Assembly: GCF_019703515.2 (NCBI RefSeq)
Contig: NC_059349.1
Span: 22,788,744-22,852,743, forward strand
From: Myxocyprinus asiaticus
Taxonomy: Eukaryota > Chordata > Actinopteri > Cypriniformes > Catostomidae
Direction of reading: 5' to 3'
Length of the DNA: 64,000 nucleotides
In this document: positions 1 to 15,384 of the stretch, piece by piece
How the letters are laid out: each line of letters starts with the position of its first letter
How positions within the stretch are numbered: position 1 is the first letter of the stretch
Notes under the pieces: model-generated
Told to the model about the DNA's origin: nothing
Seen by the model: the letters and a program-made list of their open reading frames with translations, nothing else
Database searches by the model: none
Made by a program: the position numbers and the translations under genes

Positions 1-972
<972 letters not shown>

Positions 973-1088
973 TCAGTGCTTTGGAGATCTTACCTGGCTG
1001 AATAAAGCAATGTATAAGTGCTCATGGTTAACATACTGAGAAATATAATACACAAAGGATTATGTGATTATCACTTAAGCCAACATCA

Positions 1089-3129
<2,041 letters not shown>

Positions 3130-5446
3130 CGGTAACACTTGACAATAAGGTTCTATCTGTTAATATTAGTAACTACATATATAACTATATACAGTATATT
3201 AATAACTACATACAGTATCCTACATATTCAGTATTAATACATTTCTAAAGTGTAAAAATATATGTTAACATTTGTTAATGCATTATAAACTAACAAACTA
3301 ACAATGAACACTATCAATGAACACTAATAATGTATTGTGTTTTTATACATTAATATTGACCAAGAGTAATAAATGCTCTTAAAACGTATTGTTCATTGCT
3401 AGTTCATGACATTTACTAATGTTAACAAATACAATTTGTTAAGTTTTCATAAGAATCTATCCCAGCTCGAGCTATGACACACATAATTTTTGTTACTCTG
3501 AAATAAGACATTTTGTGCGGTCACTTACAATATGCATAATAATATAAAAATCAGGGACTAAAAACAGTTCAAGGAACGAAAACGAAAAACGAAAATGGGA
3601 ACAAAGTCCCTTTCAATTGTTCTGGAGTGAAAACTTTATTTTAAATTCTGATAACTATTTAATATCCAGTTAATTTCGTTCCAATTTTTTTTTTTAATTT
3701 TTTTTAATGAAACTAAAGATCAAAGGGTTCATCAAAATTTTTGGAACGACACCACTTCCTGCTGCCCAAAAAAATGGGGCTTCTCTCTTTTTAGAAGAAC
3801 ATAATAAGCTTGTGCTTTGACCCTGAAGGAAACTGCTGCATCACACATTTCTTTGCCTAATTGCACATTGTGGATGTAGCCTTCCATGACATGCTGAAGA
3901 CCTTTTTGGCAACTATATATAATTACTACATAACATACGTGCATGATTAATCCAGATGCAAATAAAATATTGATGTAAAAAGTACATTTCTCAGTTGTTT
4001 CTAAGTCTTCACTGAATTATTGTTAGCTATATGAAACTATAGAAACTCAAGAGAAATAAGTCATTAGAAACCCTAGGTATGTAATAGTGTCTTTTTTTTG
4101 TTTTTGTTTTGTTTTTTTTTTGCACTAAATTGCATTTTAATTTGTAATTATATATCTATATAGATTTACACATACATAATATGCTATTTCTTAAGGTGGT
4201 GCTGTTGTTTCAGTGTTTGATTTGATTTACATTTGACATTGCTATTTGATGAAGAAACAACATGGAAGTACATTTTAGCAAGTACAACAAATGAACAGTA
4301 TGATATGACTATTGACATTTGGGTATACTACTGAAATAATGTAAGTTGTACACCTATTTAGACTCAATAAGTGCCTGGAAAAATACTTCTGTGCAGCTCA
4401 TCTATAGGTAATCTTATTTCATGTGTAGATAATATGTGTTTGACAGCCAGTTGTTAAAGTAAATAATCCTTTTCTAGATTTGTCCTAATTTGTTGCATTA
4501 TCTCTTCGATATATGTTAAATAAAACATAAAAATATTTAGAACATTTTACACTATCTGGGCATTTTGTAGATCCATTTTTAATAGATATTAGTGTTAGCG
4601 AGGGTTTGGTGAACTTCTGGGTTTTGACTGAGAAGCAGATCTGTAATTAAAACAAATAATGAAAATAAAATAAAATAATTAAACAATTATTAAATAAATA
4701 AAATAATTTGCATTAAAAGCAGTTTATTCCAAACGTGCCTACGCAGTGTGTGCATGAATACAGGAGTGATTTTGGCTATTAATTGATTTTAGATGGCCAG
4801 ATATATATTTGAAAGATATAAAATATTTTTGGGGATTTATTTAAAATTAAGAATACATTTATTGAAAATATGTTATTTTATCTAGGCTTCTGTAGGCTAT
4901 GATTTCTATGCAGATAATTCCCTCACATGGGGGAAAAAAATGCTTCAATTTTCCATTATTTTGAGCTTGTTTTTCCAGACAAGGTTGCTTGTTTCTCTTG
5001 TGAGATCTGGCAACACTAATCTATCACCCACCCTTGGCACAGATTACTGTCATTTTACAAAGAACGTTATTAACCATTCTTTTATTTCATTCTAACCGGT
5101 TACCATTTGGAAAGGAGGCTGCGGAACGTCGGAAACAGAACGAAAAAATACAGTTTTGATCAGAACGAACTGAAATGAAAAACATTTTGTCCCTGATAAT
5201 AAATAATACAAAAAAACAGCCCTAATATTCACTATATATACAGTACTAATCCATTTGTAAAATGTAAAAATATATGTTAACATTTGTTAATGCATTATGA
5301 ACTAACATAAACTAAAAATGAACACTAATAATAATGTATTGTGTTTTTATACATTAAGATTAACCAAGAGAAAAAAATGCTGTTTAAACATATTGTTCGT
5401 TGATAGTTCATGACATTTACTAATGTTAACAAATACAATTTGAAAA
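3130..5446. repeat. TTAACATTTGTTAATGCATT foldback repeat, split by an insertion
   Basis: Two segments, 3130-3445 and about 5205-5446, share the motif taacatttgttaatgcatta, a tattgttcattg...tagttcatgacattta segment and tgttaacaaatacaattt. The left segment starts ggtaacacttgacaataagg, the end of a very common fish palindromic repeat. The second segment repeats much of the first, so this may be two copies or a duplicated one. The hAT-like element at 3552-5195 lies between the segments. Confidence 0.6.
3552..5195. mobile_element. hAT-like DNA transposon, nonautonomous
   Basis: Bounded by cagggac at the left and gtccctg at the right, with longer inverted similarity inside (runs of gaacgaaaa and their complement). 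Flanking 8-mers ataaaaat and ataataaa agree at 6 of 8 positions, consistent with a decayed 8-bp target duplication. A short minus-strand frame at 3732-3944 shows no transposase motif that I recognise. The element is 1,644 bp and has no intact coding capacity. Confidence 0.6.
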
Positions 5447-6036
5447 TCTATCCAGCTCATGCACAGTTTAGTGAATAAGACTCACTGTCTTTTTGCTTTC
5501 AACTGATGTAAATGAATAAATTATTTGTGCATGTATGCACCTCCTTAACATTGGCCACAGTGCTGTTCTGCACGTGTAGTGCAATGTCATGTTTTTATGA
5601 ACATAATAGCAATGCTAAGCTCTGACCTCTACACTTTTAAATTCAGTACCTTGTTCAGTAATTTATTTGCACGTGTTACCTGGTCTTAGCACATGCCAGT
5701 AAATGAGCCACAATGGGAGGTCAGACTAAACATGACCTCTGGAATATGCATTCTACTCAAGCACTGTGTTAGCAGTAATACCCCATGTTGCTCCAGTGTC
5801 AAAGCGCTGTATGCTCATTTTATTTGACAGAGGTCAAATCTGACTGATGTTGAGGAAATATATGTTCTACTACTTAGCTCATGTGGAGTGCAGTGTGGCT
5901 GGAAATCGCTCGCTGTTAATGATCTTAAACTGAGAATCCCATCAATAATCCTAATGATCCTGATAAAGTAGAGTTGTCTGCAGAATATCTGTTGACACAA
6001 CTCGTAGGAGTTTACAAAATACATGAGCTCTGTTAC
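5447..6036. other. dpyd intron 3, no recognised content
   Basis: AT-rich intronic sequence between two repeat blocks. No gene, RNA or element recognised. Confidence 0.4.
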
Positions 6037-6293
6037 AAAACCTAGTGAGCTTCATCACTGCCTACTGCCTACATAGGCAGCTGCCTTCTAAAGGGCTGTT
6101 TACACAGGACCTTCTTGTGTTCGTTTGCACTAACTTTCAGCTGTTGATCTATGTAAACATATGTACTACATGGACGTCTTTGCTGTTTTTTCAGCATTTT
6201 ACGCCACAAGCGTTTTTAAGACGCTGTGTCAAAGTACAAACAGTTTTTCCGTTACACTTTGTCTAGCAGACCCTCTTTATATTAGGTGTCTTT

Positions 6294-6722
6294 TTTTTAT
6301 TTTTTTTATTTGGAATGCCCAATTCCCAATGCACTCTAAGTCCTCATGGTGGCCTAGTGGCTCGCCTCAATCCGGGTGTTGAAGGAAGAATCTCAGTTGC
6401 CTCCGAGTCTGAGACCGTCAATCCACGCATCTTATCACGTGGCTTATTGAGCGCATTACCGTGTAGACATAGTGCGTGTAGAGGCTTCACGCTATTCTCT
6501 GTGGCATCCGCGCACAACACACCACGCGCCCCACCGAGAGCGAGAACCATATTATAGCGACTATGAGGAGGTTACCCCATGTGACTCTACCCTCCCTAGC
6601 AACCGGGCTAATTTGGTTGCTCAGGAGACCTGGCTGGAGTCACTCAGCACGCCCTGGAGTCGAACTCGTGACTCCAGGGGTGGTAGTCAGCGTCGTTACT
6701 CGCTGAGCTATCCAGGCCCCCA
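6294..6722 (-). mobile_element. tRNA-derived SINE, copy 1
   Basis: Flanked by a perfect 15-bp target duplication, atattaggtgtcttt, at 6279-6293 and 6723-6737. On the minus strand the head starts at the right and has an RNA polymerase III A-box (TAGCTCAGCGAGTA, from 6697-6710) and a B-box-like CGAGTTCGACTCC (from 6656-6668); the tail is the T-run (A-run on the minus strand) at 6291-6310. A second copy with about the same length is at 23002-23443. The element makes no protein; frames over it are shadows. Confidence 0.85.
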
Positions 6723-7064
6723 ATATTAGGTGTCTTTAACTACTACGTACTTATTAATTTAATACAATGTACTTATTATGTATATACTTGTAGTTGCATT
6801 GTACTTACATTTAAAGTGCCTGCAATTAATTACATCTATAGTTAGACAGTTAAACTTACCCGTTACCCGAAACCTAACCCTACCCCAACCCTTACCCTAA
6901 ATCCTATAATCTAAACCCTGACCCTACTACTAAACCTACCCATACCTCAACCTCAGTAGCAGCAAATGTGAATCTTGTGAGAGTTTTGCAGAACAACATG
7001 TAGTTACACAATAAATACATTGTATGTAATTTAATGTAAGTACGCAGTAGTTAAAGAGCAGATA
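6723..7064. repeat. Inverted-repeat element with telomere-like middle
   Basis: Arms ctttaactactacgtactta (6734 on) and its near-complement taagtacgcagtagttaaag (about 7037-7056) enclose an irregular cctaaccctaccc-rich middle (about 6865-6950). The left tip before 6279 is separated from the rest by the SINE. This is a foldback element, not an interstitial telomere: the CCCTAA units are irregular and short. Confidence 0.6.
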
Positions 7065-7066
7065 TA

Positions 7067-8131
7067 CACTGGTGGCTAAAAGTTTGGAATAATATACAGA
7101 TTTTTCTCTTATGAAAAGAAATTGGTACTTTTATTCACCAAAGTGGCATTCAACTGATCACAATGTATAGTCAGGACATTAATAACATGAAAAATGACTA
7201 TTACAATTTGAAAAAAAAAATGTTCAGAACTTCTTAAACTACTTCAAAGTGTTCTCATCAAAAAATCCTCCACATGCAGCAATGACAGTTTTGCAGATCC
7301 TTGGTATTCTAGCTGTCAGTTTGTCCAGATACTCAGGTGACATTTTACCCCGCGCTTCCTGTAGCACTTGCCATAGATGTGGCTGTCTTGTCGGGCACTT
7401 CTCACGCACCTTACAGTCTAGCTGATCCCAAAAAAGCTCAATGGGGTTAAGATCCATAACACTCTTTTCCAATTATCTGTTGTCCAATGTGTGTGTTTCT
7501 TTGCCCACTCTAACCTTGTTTTTCTGTTTCAAAAGTGGCTTTTTCTTTGCAATTCTTCCCATATGGCCTGCACCCCTGAGTCATTTCTCTACAATTATAC
7601 ATGAAACTGGTGTTGAGCGAGTGGAATTCAATGAAGCTGTCAGCTGAGGTCATGGGAGGCGTCTATTTCTCAAACTAGAGACTCTGATGTACTTATCCTC
7701 TTGTTTAGTTGTACATCTGGCCTTCCACATCTCTTTCTGTCCTTGTTAGAGCCAGTTGTCCTTTGTCTTTGAAGACTGTAGTGTTCACCTTTGTATGAAA
7801 TCTTCAGTTGTTTGGCAATTTCAAGCATTGTATAGCCTTCATTCCTCAAAACAATGATTGACTGATGAATTTCTAGAGGAAGCAATTTAGCAATTAGCAA
7901 TTTAGCATGATTACTCAAGGATAAGGTGTTGGAGTGATGGCTGCTGGAAATGGGGTCTGTCTAGATTTGATCAAAAATGAATTTTTTCATATAGTGATGG
8001 TGCTGTTTTTTACATCAGTAATGTCCTAACTATACTTTGTGATCAGTTGAATGTCACTTTGGTGAATTAAAGTACCAATTTCCCTCAGAAACAGCAAAAT
8101 CTGTACATTATTCCAAACATTTGGCCGCCAG
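7067..8131 (-). mobile_element. Tc1-like deletion derivative, copy 1
   Basis: TA-flanked (7065-7066 and 8132-8133) with terminal repeats cactggtggctaaaagtttg and its complement. On the minus strand the frame encodes a Tc1-type DNA-binding region (SIIVLRNEGYTMLEIAKQLK and KRCGRPDVQLNKRIS, 7670-7918) and the transposase C-terminus (DLNPIELFWDQLDCKVREK, 7239-7472). The part between, which should hold the first two catalytic Asp residues, is missing. The join (VLW directly to the codons of DLNPIE, shifted out of frame) is the same as in copies at 25451 and 52976. Nonautonomous. Confidence 0.85.
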
Positions 8132-8160
8132 TATAAAGTGGGACTTTTAAGTTTTATTTT

Positions 8161-8460
8161 TATCCATACTCCACTTTTAATAGAGTTTGACATTAGCATG
8201 TTGCTAAGCTAAAAGCATGTTAATGTAAAATACATAGCACACAAATGTTGAGCAAAATTAAACAAAATCTTTAAATTACACATAAGTTTTTTATTGATTT
8301 TCGACTTGCAATTGATTTTAACAGAGTCTGACATGTTGCTATGTTAACAGTGTGGTAGCCTATGTTTAAGTACACAGCCACACAAATATTGGGTAAAACT
8401 ATATTGAAAATAAACCATTTTTATTTACACTTTTTTTATCAATACTTTTCTATGTTAAAT
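8161..8460. repeat. Diverged tandem duplication, about 150-bp unit
   Basis: Two adjacent segments share gagtttgacat / gagtctgacat, atgttgcta, gtta...tag, cacacaaat and ttgggtaaaa/ttgagcaaaa-type words in the same order. They lie just inside the right end of the 6037-8643 element and may belong to it. Confidence 0.45.
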
Positions 8461-8643
8461 GTCTAATTATATTTGTAAATCAACATTTCTCCTGCCTAAT
8501 CCACCATTCTAGGATTGCCTTTTGAAACATACATGTGATGATTCCCTTTATAATTTTTTTGCCAAACTTCTGGAACAGCCTTTGTGTCAAGAGCCTTTTA
8601 AATGCTTTAAAATGCTGCCTCTATAGGCAGCTCACTAGGTTTT

Positions 8644-9720
8644 GAAACCGAGCAATAGTCAAGTAACAAGGGATTATACTTATTTCAGACTCTCTTAGGA
8701 GACTGACAGAGCTATAGAAGGTCATCCTTATAGGGTGGACAAATGAATCCATATAGCTCCATATAGCAGCATTCAAACAAAACATTCCTTTCAACTCCCT
8801 CAGCCTTCATATAAGCCTGACCTACACTCCTTTTCCCTCTTATTACAGAAACAGAGGTTAAAACACATCCTGTGAAACTGTCCTCCTGTGAGACTTCAGT
8901 CTACACTCTCTTTCACTTGTACATCCATCCTACAAAATTTTACAGATGAAATAAAAGCAGCCTAAAACTGTGGTACCACTGCAATAATACACAGCAAAAA
9001 GATTACTCAGTGCGACAAAACAAAAAACAATGTTAGCTCATTTCAAAACCAACGTGGGCATTAGCAAATGCTGTCAAATCACCTCACGCCTCCCACCACT
9101 ACCAACTTAATTGCAAACGCACTTCTGTGGAGATGATGAATTTATCATGTGTGTGTGGGAGGTCAACTTGAAGAGATACCCATCAAAATCCTCACTTGTA
9201 AAGACATGTAACTTGTGGGGACCGAGTCATAATGAGGACCCCAGAGAGGTGCCCGACCTCACAGAGAGTACACGAGGGGACTGTCCTCTCGCACACCAGC
9301 TCTGTCATCTTAATTACTTAAACCATTTTAGATACGACCAATTAAGCCTGGCTCTGAATCAAAGGGGCCTTCTCTTAGACTAGGTGCTGGGACAGCTGGG
9401 ATGAGAGAACAGTTTTAATGATCAATTCATCTTTATATACTTTAGCTTCTGTGTCACAGAAAAGACAGGAAGAGAAAAGGGGCTTCTGTCAGGGGTGTGG
9501 TGAAGCTGAGAATGATAAGAGGAGTTATTCCTCATTAGATCTAATAATTTTAACAATGCAACACGTTACTTGACTTCAGTCATCTGACATCTGTGAAAAC
9601 GGTTTGACAACGGACATTAAAGGCAGCTGTCAGCTTTGAGATCCTCGCTTTAATGCAGGAATGCATCAAATAGAGCCAACTCATGTTTTACTATGTAGAC
9701 TATTAGTTCAGGGCAGTGTC
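8644..9720. other. dpyd intron 3, unique-looking sequence
   Basis: No gene or repeat recognised. 9100-9660 is less AT-rich and not repetitive; an open frame at 9111-9383 shows no protein motif. A conserved noncoding function is possible but cannot be judged without alignment. Confidence 0.4.
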
Positions 9721-9866
9721 GCCTCTAGTCCCCTGCTGAAAAGACCAGCTTAGTACACTATAAATTTCCATGCTGGTCTAGGCTAGTTTATGCTGGTGCT
9801 GATGGACCAGCCTAGCCATGCTGTTCACAAGTAAAACTTGGCTGATAAAACTGGTAAAACTAGTTA

Positions 9867-10075
9867 GTTCGCCCCAATATGTAATTTTACTCACCTTCAC
9901 TTTCAGTGAATATTTTTTCCATACAATGAAACTGAATGAGTCTGTAAAACCCTACAATTCTGTCTAAACATCTGCTTTTGTATTCTATGGAAAACAGTCA
10001 TACAGGTTTGGAACGACATGAGGGTGAGTGAATGATGAATAATGAATTTGTATTTTTGGATAAACTAATACTCTG
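9867..10075. repeat. Foldback element of the TAGTTCAC family
   Basis: Diverged copy: ttactcacctt at the left, gaacgacatgagggtgagtgaatgat at the right around a short middle. A CCAGC-rich dispersed repeat flanks it (9728-9860 and 10080-10120), the same combination seen at 1325-1490. Confidence 0.6.
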
Positions 10076-10120
10076 AAAAGTCTGATAGGGACACCAGCAT
10101 CCAAAACACAACAGGTGTTT

Positions 10121-10742
10121 AAAGGTATAGTTCACCAAAAAATGAAAATTGTCTCATCATTTACTCATCCTCATGCGTATGACTTTCTTTCTTCTGCAGA
10201 ACAAAAACAAAGGTTTTTAGAATAATATCTCAGCTCTGTAGGTCCACACAATGCAAGTGAATGGTGACCAGACCTTTGAAGCTCCAAAAATCACATAAAG
10301 GCTACATACAAGTAAACTATATGACTCCAGTGGTTAAATCCATATCTTCAGGAGTGTGGATGACAAATATTTAAGTCCATATTTACCATATATCTCCACT
10401 TTCACTTTTAAAATGTGAAAGAATGTGAAAGTGAAGTGAAGATTTATGGTAAAAAAAGGACTTCAATATTTATCTGTTTCTCACCCACACCTATTATATC
10501 ACTTCTGAAGATATGGATTTAACCACTGGAGTCACATAGTTTACTTTTATGCTGCCTTTATGTGATTTTTGGACCTTCAAAATTCTGGTCACCATTCACT
10601 TGTAAGGACCAACAGTGCTGAGATATTCTTCTAAAAATCTTTGTTTGTGTTCAACAGAAGAAAGAAAGTCATACACATCTGGGATGACATGAGGGTGAGT
10701 AAATAATGAGAAAATTTAAATTTTTGGGTGAACTTTCCTTTA
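10121..10742. repeat. Long near-perfect hairpin, TAGTTCAC family
   Basis: A 622-bp palindrome. Left end aaaggtatagttcacc pairs with right end ggtgaactttccttta. Internal pairs include gtatgactttctttcttctg with gaagaaagaaagtcatac, and atatggatttaaccactgga with its complement tccagtggttaaatccatat. Central loop is near 10400-10450. The arms are about 300 bp each, so a transcript through this intron could fold into long double-stranded RNA. Confidence 0.8.
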
Positions 10743-13700
10743 AGCTGGTGATCAAAACTGAAGCTCTGTTTAAGATGGGTTTTATAGAGACCAGCACCAC
10801 AAGCAGTTAAAATGTAATGATAATTTTATAGAAGTAAGAACAAAATAGCTGTAATTCAAAATCCACTTACCTCCATTAACTGAACATGTCAGGACTGTGT
10901 CAGCTAGCTTTTAGAGATTTTAATAGAAATGTCTTACCATATCAAAATATAAACACGAACACAATTCAATATAACGACTTACTGCCTCACCTCATATTTA
11001 AAAAGAAATATCTATGGAAAAAAATATTACATTTTTCCCTATTCATTATCAGATTCATTATGACATCAAAGTTGATTCATGCTGCGAGTGCTTGATTTCC
11101 CTGACATGAAGATCTGTCATCAAAATGTAGTCATTTGTGCTATGTTGAGGTACGAAAGAGCAGTGTCTTAGTAACTTTGGTTTTCTGTGTAGTCCCTAAT
11201 GAGGAGTCAATATCCTGGCTGTTTCATGTCGCTGGGGATCTAGACATGGGGCTTTCTGTGCACCCAACAAACAGGGCAAATAAGCTAGTTTCCTCCTGTG
11301 AAGAGCATCAGAGCAGCGCACGCAGCTTGGACTTTCATGTCCGGCATTATTAGCAGTTACTAAACCATTCGCTCTCTTCTAACCAAACTATTGGCATTTT
11401 TTTATTTTATTTATGATGATCAACAGATGCAATGCTGTGCTCATGCATATTCTATGGTCTGCAGAAGTACAACATATTATTCAAATGAAGTCATTATGTG
11501 TAATGGTCTGAGGTAATATTGCAGTATATATTTGAACAGATCATTACATCAAACGTGATCAGAACATAGACTAAGTAAACGGTCTGACTGTCTTATCTGT
11601 AAAGATGCCAGAGCTAGTACTGTATGTTTATTTTTATGTAAAAAGTCAACACTTTAAACACTTTCGTTTTACCATAAAATACACACAACTAGATATTTTT
11701 CAATGAAGGCCAGGCAGTTTCACACCGCAAACCGCATTCATAAGCATGTAAGCATTGCATGTAAGTGTAACTGCTGCAGCAGGCTCAATTGTGTTTTCAC
11801 ACTGACAGCATTTCTGCTGTGTAACAACTGCAGGGTTGTTGAAGCTTATATAATTAGCCAAGCTTTAATGAATCGAACATTACTCATGTGTTTACCGATC
11901 GCATTATTTTTTTGATTACCAATATTTACATAAAAAAAAAAAATAAAAACAAGCATAAAACAATAGGTTACTCTAAATAATACCTTATACTTCAATTATC
12001 TTACATTCATGTATGTTTAGAATTCAGTGTTTGTCAGTGTTAACAGTTACATAGAGGTATCATACTAATTGCACGATCGCAATATTTTTAATAGGCTACG
12101 TTTTACGGTGAAGGTACTGTAACATGTTTACTAATATTAATGACTTCTGAGTATTTTATAATATTTCGTGATACCCTAAGTGTGTGTGTGTGTTGCTGTT
12201 TTCTTTTTTCTTTTACCCTAATCACAACAACGCACAAGTTGTTTTCACTTTCCATTGCCCTTTTAGCAAATAGTGTGTTTAAACAGAGTGGACAATTTAA
12301 AATTGCATCTAGAAGCCATTTCTGATTTTTAAGGATTGCGTTTGTTGTTCTTTGTGTATTTGTTTCCTTTATCATGTTAGATACTGTTATGCAATTATTT
12401 TTTGTGTATTTTAATGTACATGTAAGGTGTCCTTGAGTGTCCTGAAAGGTGCCCACAAATAAAATGTTTTATTATTATTATTATTACTATAGGTACAAGG
12501 TATTACACCATGAATGTATACTCATCTCAAATTGTACCGATTTCATTGCACAGGAATGTCCATGTGAATGAGTTTATCGTGTAACAATCTATTATAACTT
12601 TACTTCCAAAGAAACATTTAAAGAAACTGTTTATTATTGTAATTGTTATACTGCATGTTTCTGCCTATTATTTTAACGTTTAATAAAGTATATTTCATCC
12701 ACATCATTACTGAATCCTCATTTTGTATTTTATATTACAGTCTTATTGTTTGCAGTGTATATACCTACTATTGTACTATTACAGTTCACTTGCTTTGTCC
12801 ACTGAGGCTGTAGATTGTAATATAAAAAAAAAGTGTCTTCAATTGAACTCATATCAGCCATATCAGGAGTTTCACCACTTAAATTGGTATGTGTAGTACA
12901 ATACAAACATTAATGTGTAGTGGATGAATAGTCATATTCAGATATGTAAGAGTGTGGTTTATCTTCCTCAAAGCAAGTAATATGTAGGTTATAAATGTTT
13001 AAACAAATAACATATTATTAACATGAAAATAGCATGTCATTATGACTCCAGCTCTGCAGGTGAAGATCTCAGAGTGATCACAGGCAAAGCATGTAACCTC
13101 AAACCAATAGATTCATGACTGAGCAGAAGAGCAGTGCCGAAACACAACTCATGTAAAATGTTTCTTCGCAATTGTAATTATAGGTTTCAACCACAGATGT
13201 CGCTAGAGAGCCCAAAGTGCTGTAGTGCAGCTTTAATAACTGACATAAATTATACAAATGGTTATCAGGACTGGGTCATTGAGAATTAATACAAATTTGA
13301 ATACCATGAGATCTAATTTACATGAGGAGAAGGATTATATTTACAGCCAAATGGTATTTAATTAACACAAAATCCAACCCCCAAAATGTAGACTGTAAAT
13401 TGCATAAATTGTTTGGATTCAGTCAGATTTACTGATATAAAGTGAAGTCTGTGTGCCTGTCACTGCATGTGAAATTTGCATCAAGCCTGACAGATATCTT
13501 TTTTTTAAACAATCTGTGAGTATTTCACTCCACTATTTTATGTTGGCTTCATAAAACCTATATTGTAAAAGACTGTGTAGATACAATTGGTTTATAGTGC
13601 ATTTTAAACTTATTTTCAAAACGCATAGTAAGAATAAATTATGCCCGGTAAAAGCGCTGTGTATTTCCACATGCTTTCTGCATTGGGAATTATGCAGATC

Positions 13701-14594
13701 AGCTGATATGATCGATAGAAAATATACACAACTGTCTCTTTTAAATAAAATTCAGGTGGGTGGTAATAGCACGAAGTTTATTGCACCAGGCAAATGGCAC
13801 ACCGTTTTGTGAATAAAGCACAATCTAAAATGTGCCTAATTTACATAAAAAGGACGAGAGATTTAGCAGAAAGGAATGACAATTACTTAATTGAAATTCT
13901 TAAGAACCAGTGCTATTTAAGCACTGATTGCACCTTCTTAAACTAGACTGAGGGTGGTCTGTCAGTAAGACGCAGGTTTTTGCGCTGAATTCACCACTTA
14001 CTCTTTTTGCAGCTGCTGTCACACCGCGCTACATATGGGCAATGTGAATGCTGTAACCTGTTAATATGGGTGCATATATAAATATGTGTCGCTTGCATGT
14101 ACGGTGTGAAACAGGTCTTGTATTTAGTTTACTTCAATTTAGAGCTTGTTTAGCTGATTTGCAAGTCTTTTTTGTCATTTGCAATGTTTTTTTAAAGATC
14201 ATTCTTTGTATGCAAACACAACCAAGGCCGAAACTCCAGCCGTCCTCATGATCAAGTATTCTGATGTTGTCTTGGGATTCCCAAAAGCATTTTCAACTAA
14301 CAAATTAAACATTTACATTTTTCACTGTGCACTGAGCCTTAGCATCTCCTGCAGTGTTGAAGAGTCAAGGCAAAGCCCAGAGGGAGGCTCCTCTCCAACA
14401 AATTAATCCCTCAGAAAAACAGAGCGGAGTGTGGCCTGTACACTCATCTGTTCCCTTAATAATGAAGCATGACTTCCGATGCAACTCGTCCTCACCTCGC
14501 GCAGCGGCACGCACATGCATGCGTGCTCCTCGGCTGCCCACCAGAAACTCCTCTTTGTGTTGACTGTGACTGTTGCCATGGAGACGGTGCTTAC
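10743..14594. other. dpyd intron 3, 5' part
   Basis: AT-rich intron. Minor items: an (ATT)n run near 12467-12487, a short repeat end at about 13185-13235 (gacatctgtggttgaaacc on the minus strand). No gene recognised; the short open frames here have no motif. Confidence 0.45.
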
Positions 14595-14677
14595 CTCAAC
14601 GCTTCCCGAAGTGCCCCACGCTCGCTCAAAGTCGTGTGCTTGATGTCATCGAAGTTGTTCTCCAAATCCACACAAGT
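14595..14677 (-). CDS. dpyd: dpyd coding exon 3 (residues 51-78)
   Basis: An 83-bp exon with a cag acceptor above 14677 and a gtaagc donor below 14595. It starts in phase 0 and ends after two bases of the Arg-78 codon, which matches the single leading base of exon 4. It encodes [20 protein letters not shown] and then GALREAL plus the split Arg. The [13 protein letters not shown] core is the conserved motif of the N-terminal domain of dihydropyrimidine dehydrogenase. The first four residues differ from the human form. A longer plus-strand open frame over the same bases is a shadow. Confidence 0.95.
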
Positions 14678-14807
14678 CTGGAGGATTTAAGCACACAGAG
14701 ACAATGCTGGAACAGAGTAGTAATTGTACTTTCAACAAAGCCATTTAGGTGACTAGTGGAACATGATAAAAATGCCAAGTAAGTTTACTGCTGCTGTTAA
14801 AAATAAA

Positions 14808-15068
14808 AGGGTTGATCACCCAAATATGAAAATTCTGTCATCATTTACTCACCATGTTGTTTCAAAATCGTATGACTTTCTTTCTACCTTGAAAAACAAA
14901 AGGTGATGCATTTATTTTTTATTCTTCATACAATGAGAGTAAATGGTGACAGACATCTCATTTTGTGTCCCACAGAAGAAAGAAAGTCATATGTATTTGG
15001 AACAACACAGGGCTGAGTAAATACTGTATTGACAATATTAACATTTTTTGGGTGAACTATCCTGTTAA
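14808..15068. repeat. Foldback element of the TAGTTCAC family
   Basis: Left arm starts gggttgatcacccaaa with attctgtcatcatttactca; right arm ends acattttttgggtgaactatcctg. A gactttctttct / agaaagaaagtcata pair lies between the arms. Confidence 0.7.
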
Positions 15069-15384
15069 CCTTTAACAGCGCCCTTTACTCATGACAATAT
15101 TCAGAATATACCATGGCCTCATTTGCCTTAATTCTTTTAAACAACAGTTAAATCATAATATAAAGGACAATTTTCATAATTTTTTTCTGTTAGAAGATAT
15201 AGTCCCTAACATTAAACAGTAATATAATGTTATTCTAAAGCAGGGGTACTCAACAGGCAGACTCCGGTCCAGATCCGGACCGAAGGACAATTAAATCCAG
15301 ACCAAGCTCTGAATCTATGTGTTAGTTATCTGACACCTGGTTAAATGATTGTGTAAGCATACATATATACGCACACGGAGCCAG

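Larger units (their letters stand above)
6037..8643. mobile_element. TIR DNA element hosting several nested insertions
   Basis: Left end aaaacctagtgagc (6037-6050) is the exact complement of the right end gctcactaggtttt (8630-8643), and both are followed internally by gcagctgcc / ggcagc-type sequence. Inside are a SINE, an inverted-repeat element and a Tc1-like derivative. The original element contributes mainly the two ends (to about 6270 and from about 8140). No clear target duplication is seen. Class is not assigned. Confidence 0.5.

Noticed and set aside
6860..6955. CCCTAA-rich run suggesting an interstitial telomere
   Set aside because: Units are irregular and enclosed by inverted arms; it is the middle of a foldback element.
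15242..15330. caggggtactcaa fragment as the start of a full hAT element
   Set aside because: Resembles a hAT end, but no matching right end or 8-bp duplication could be placed; recorded only as a fragment.
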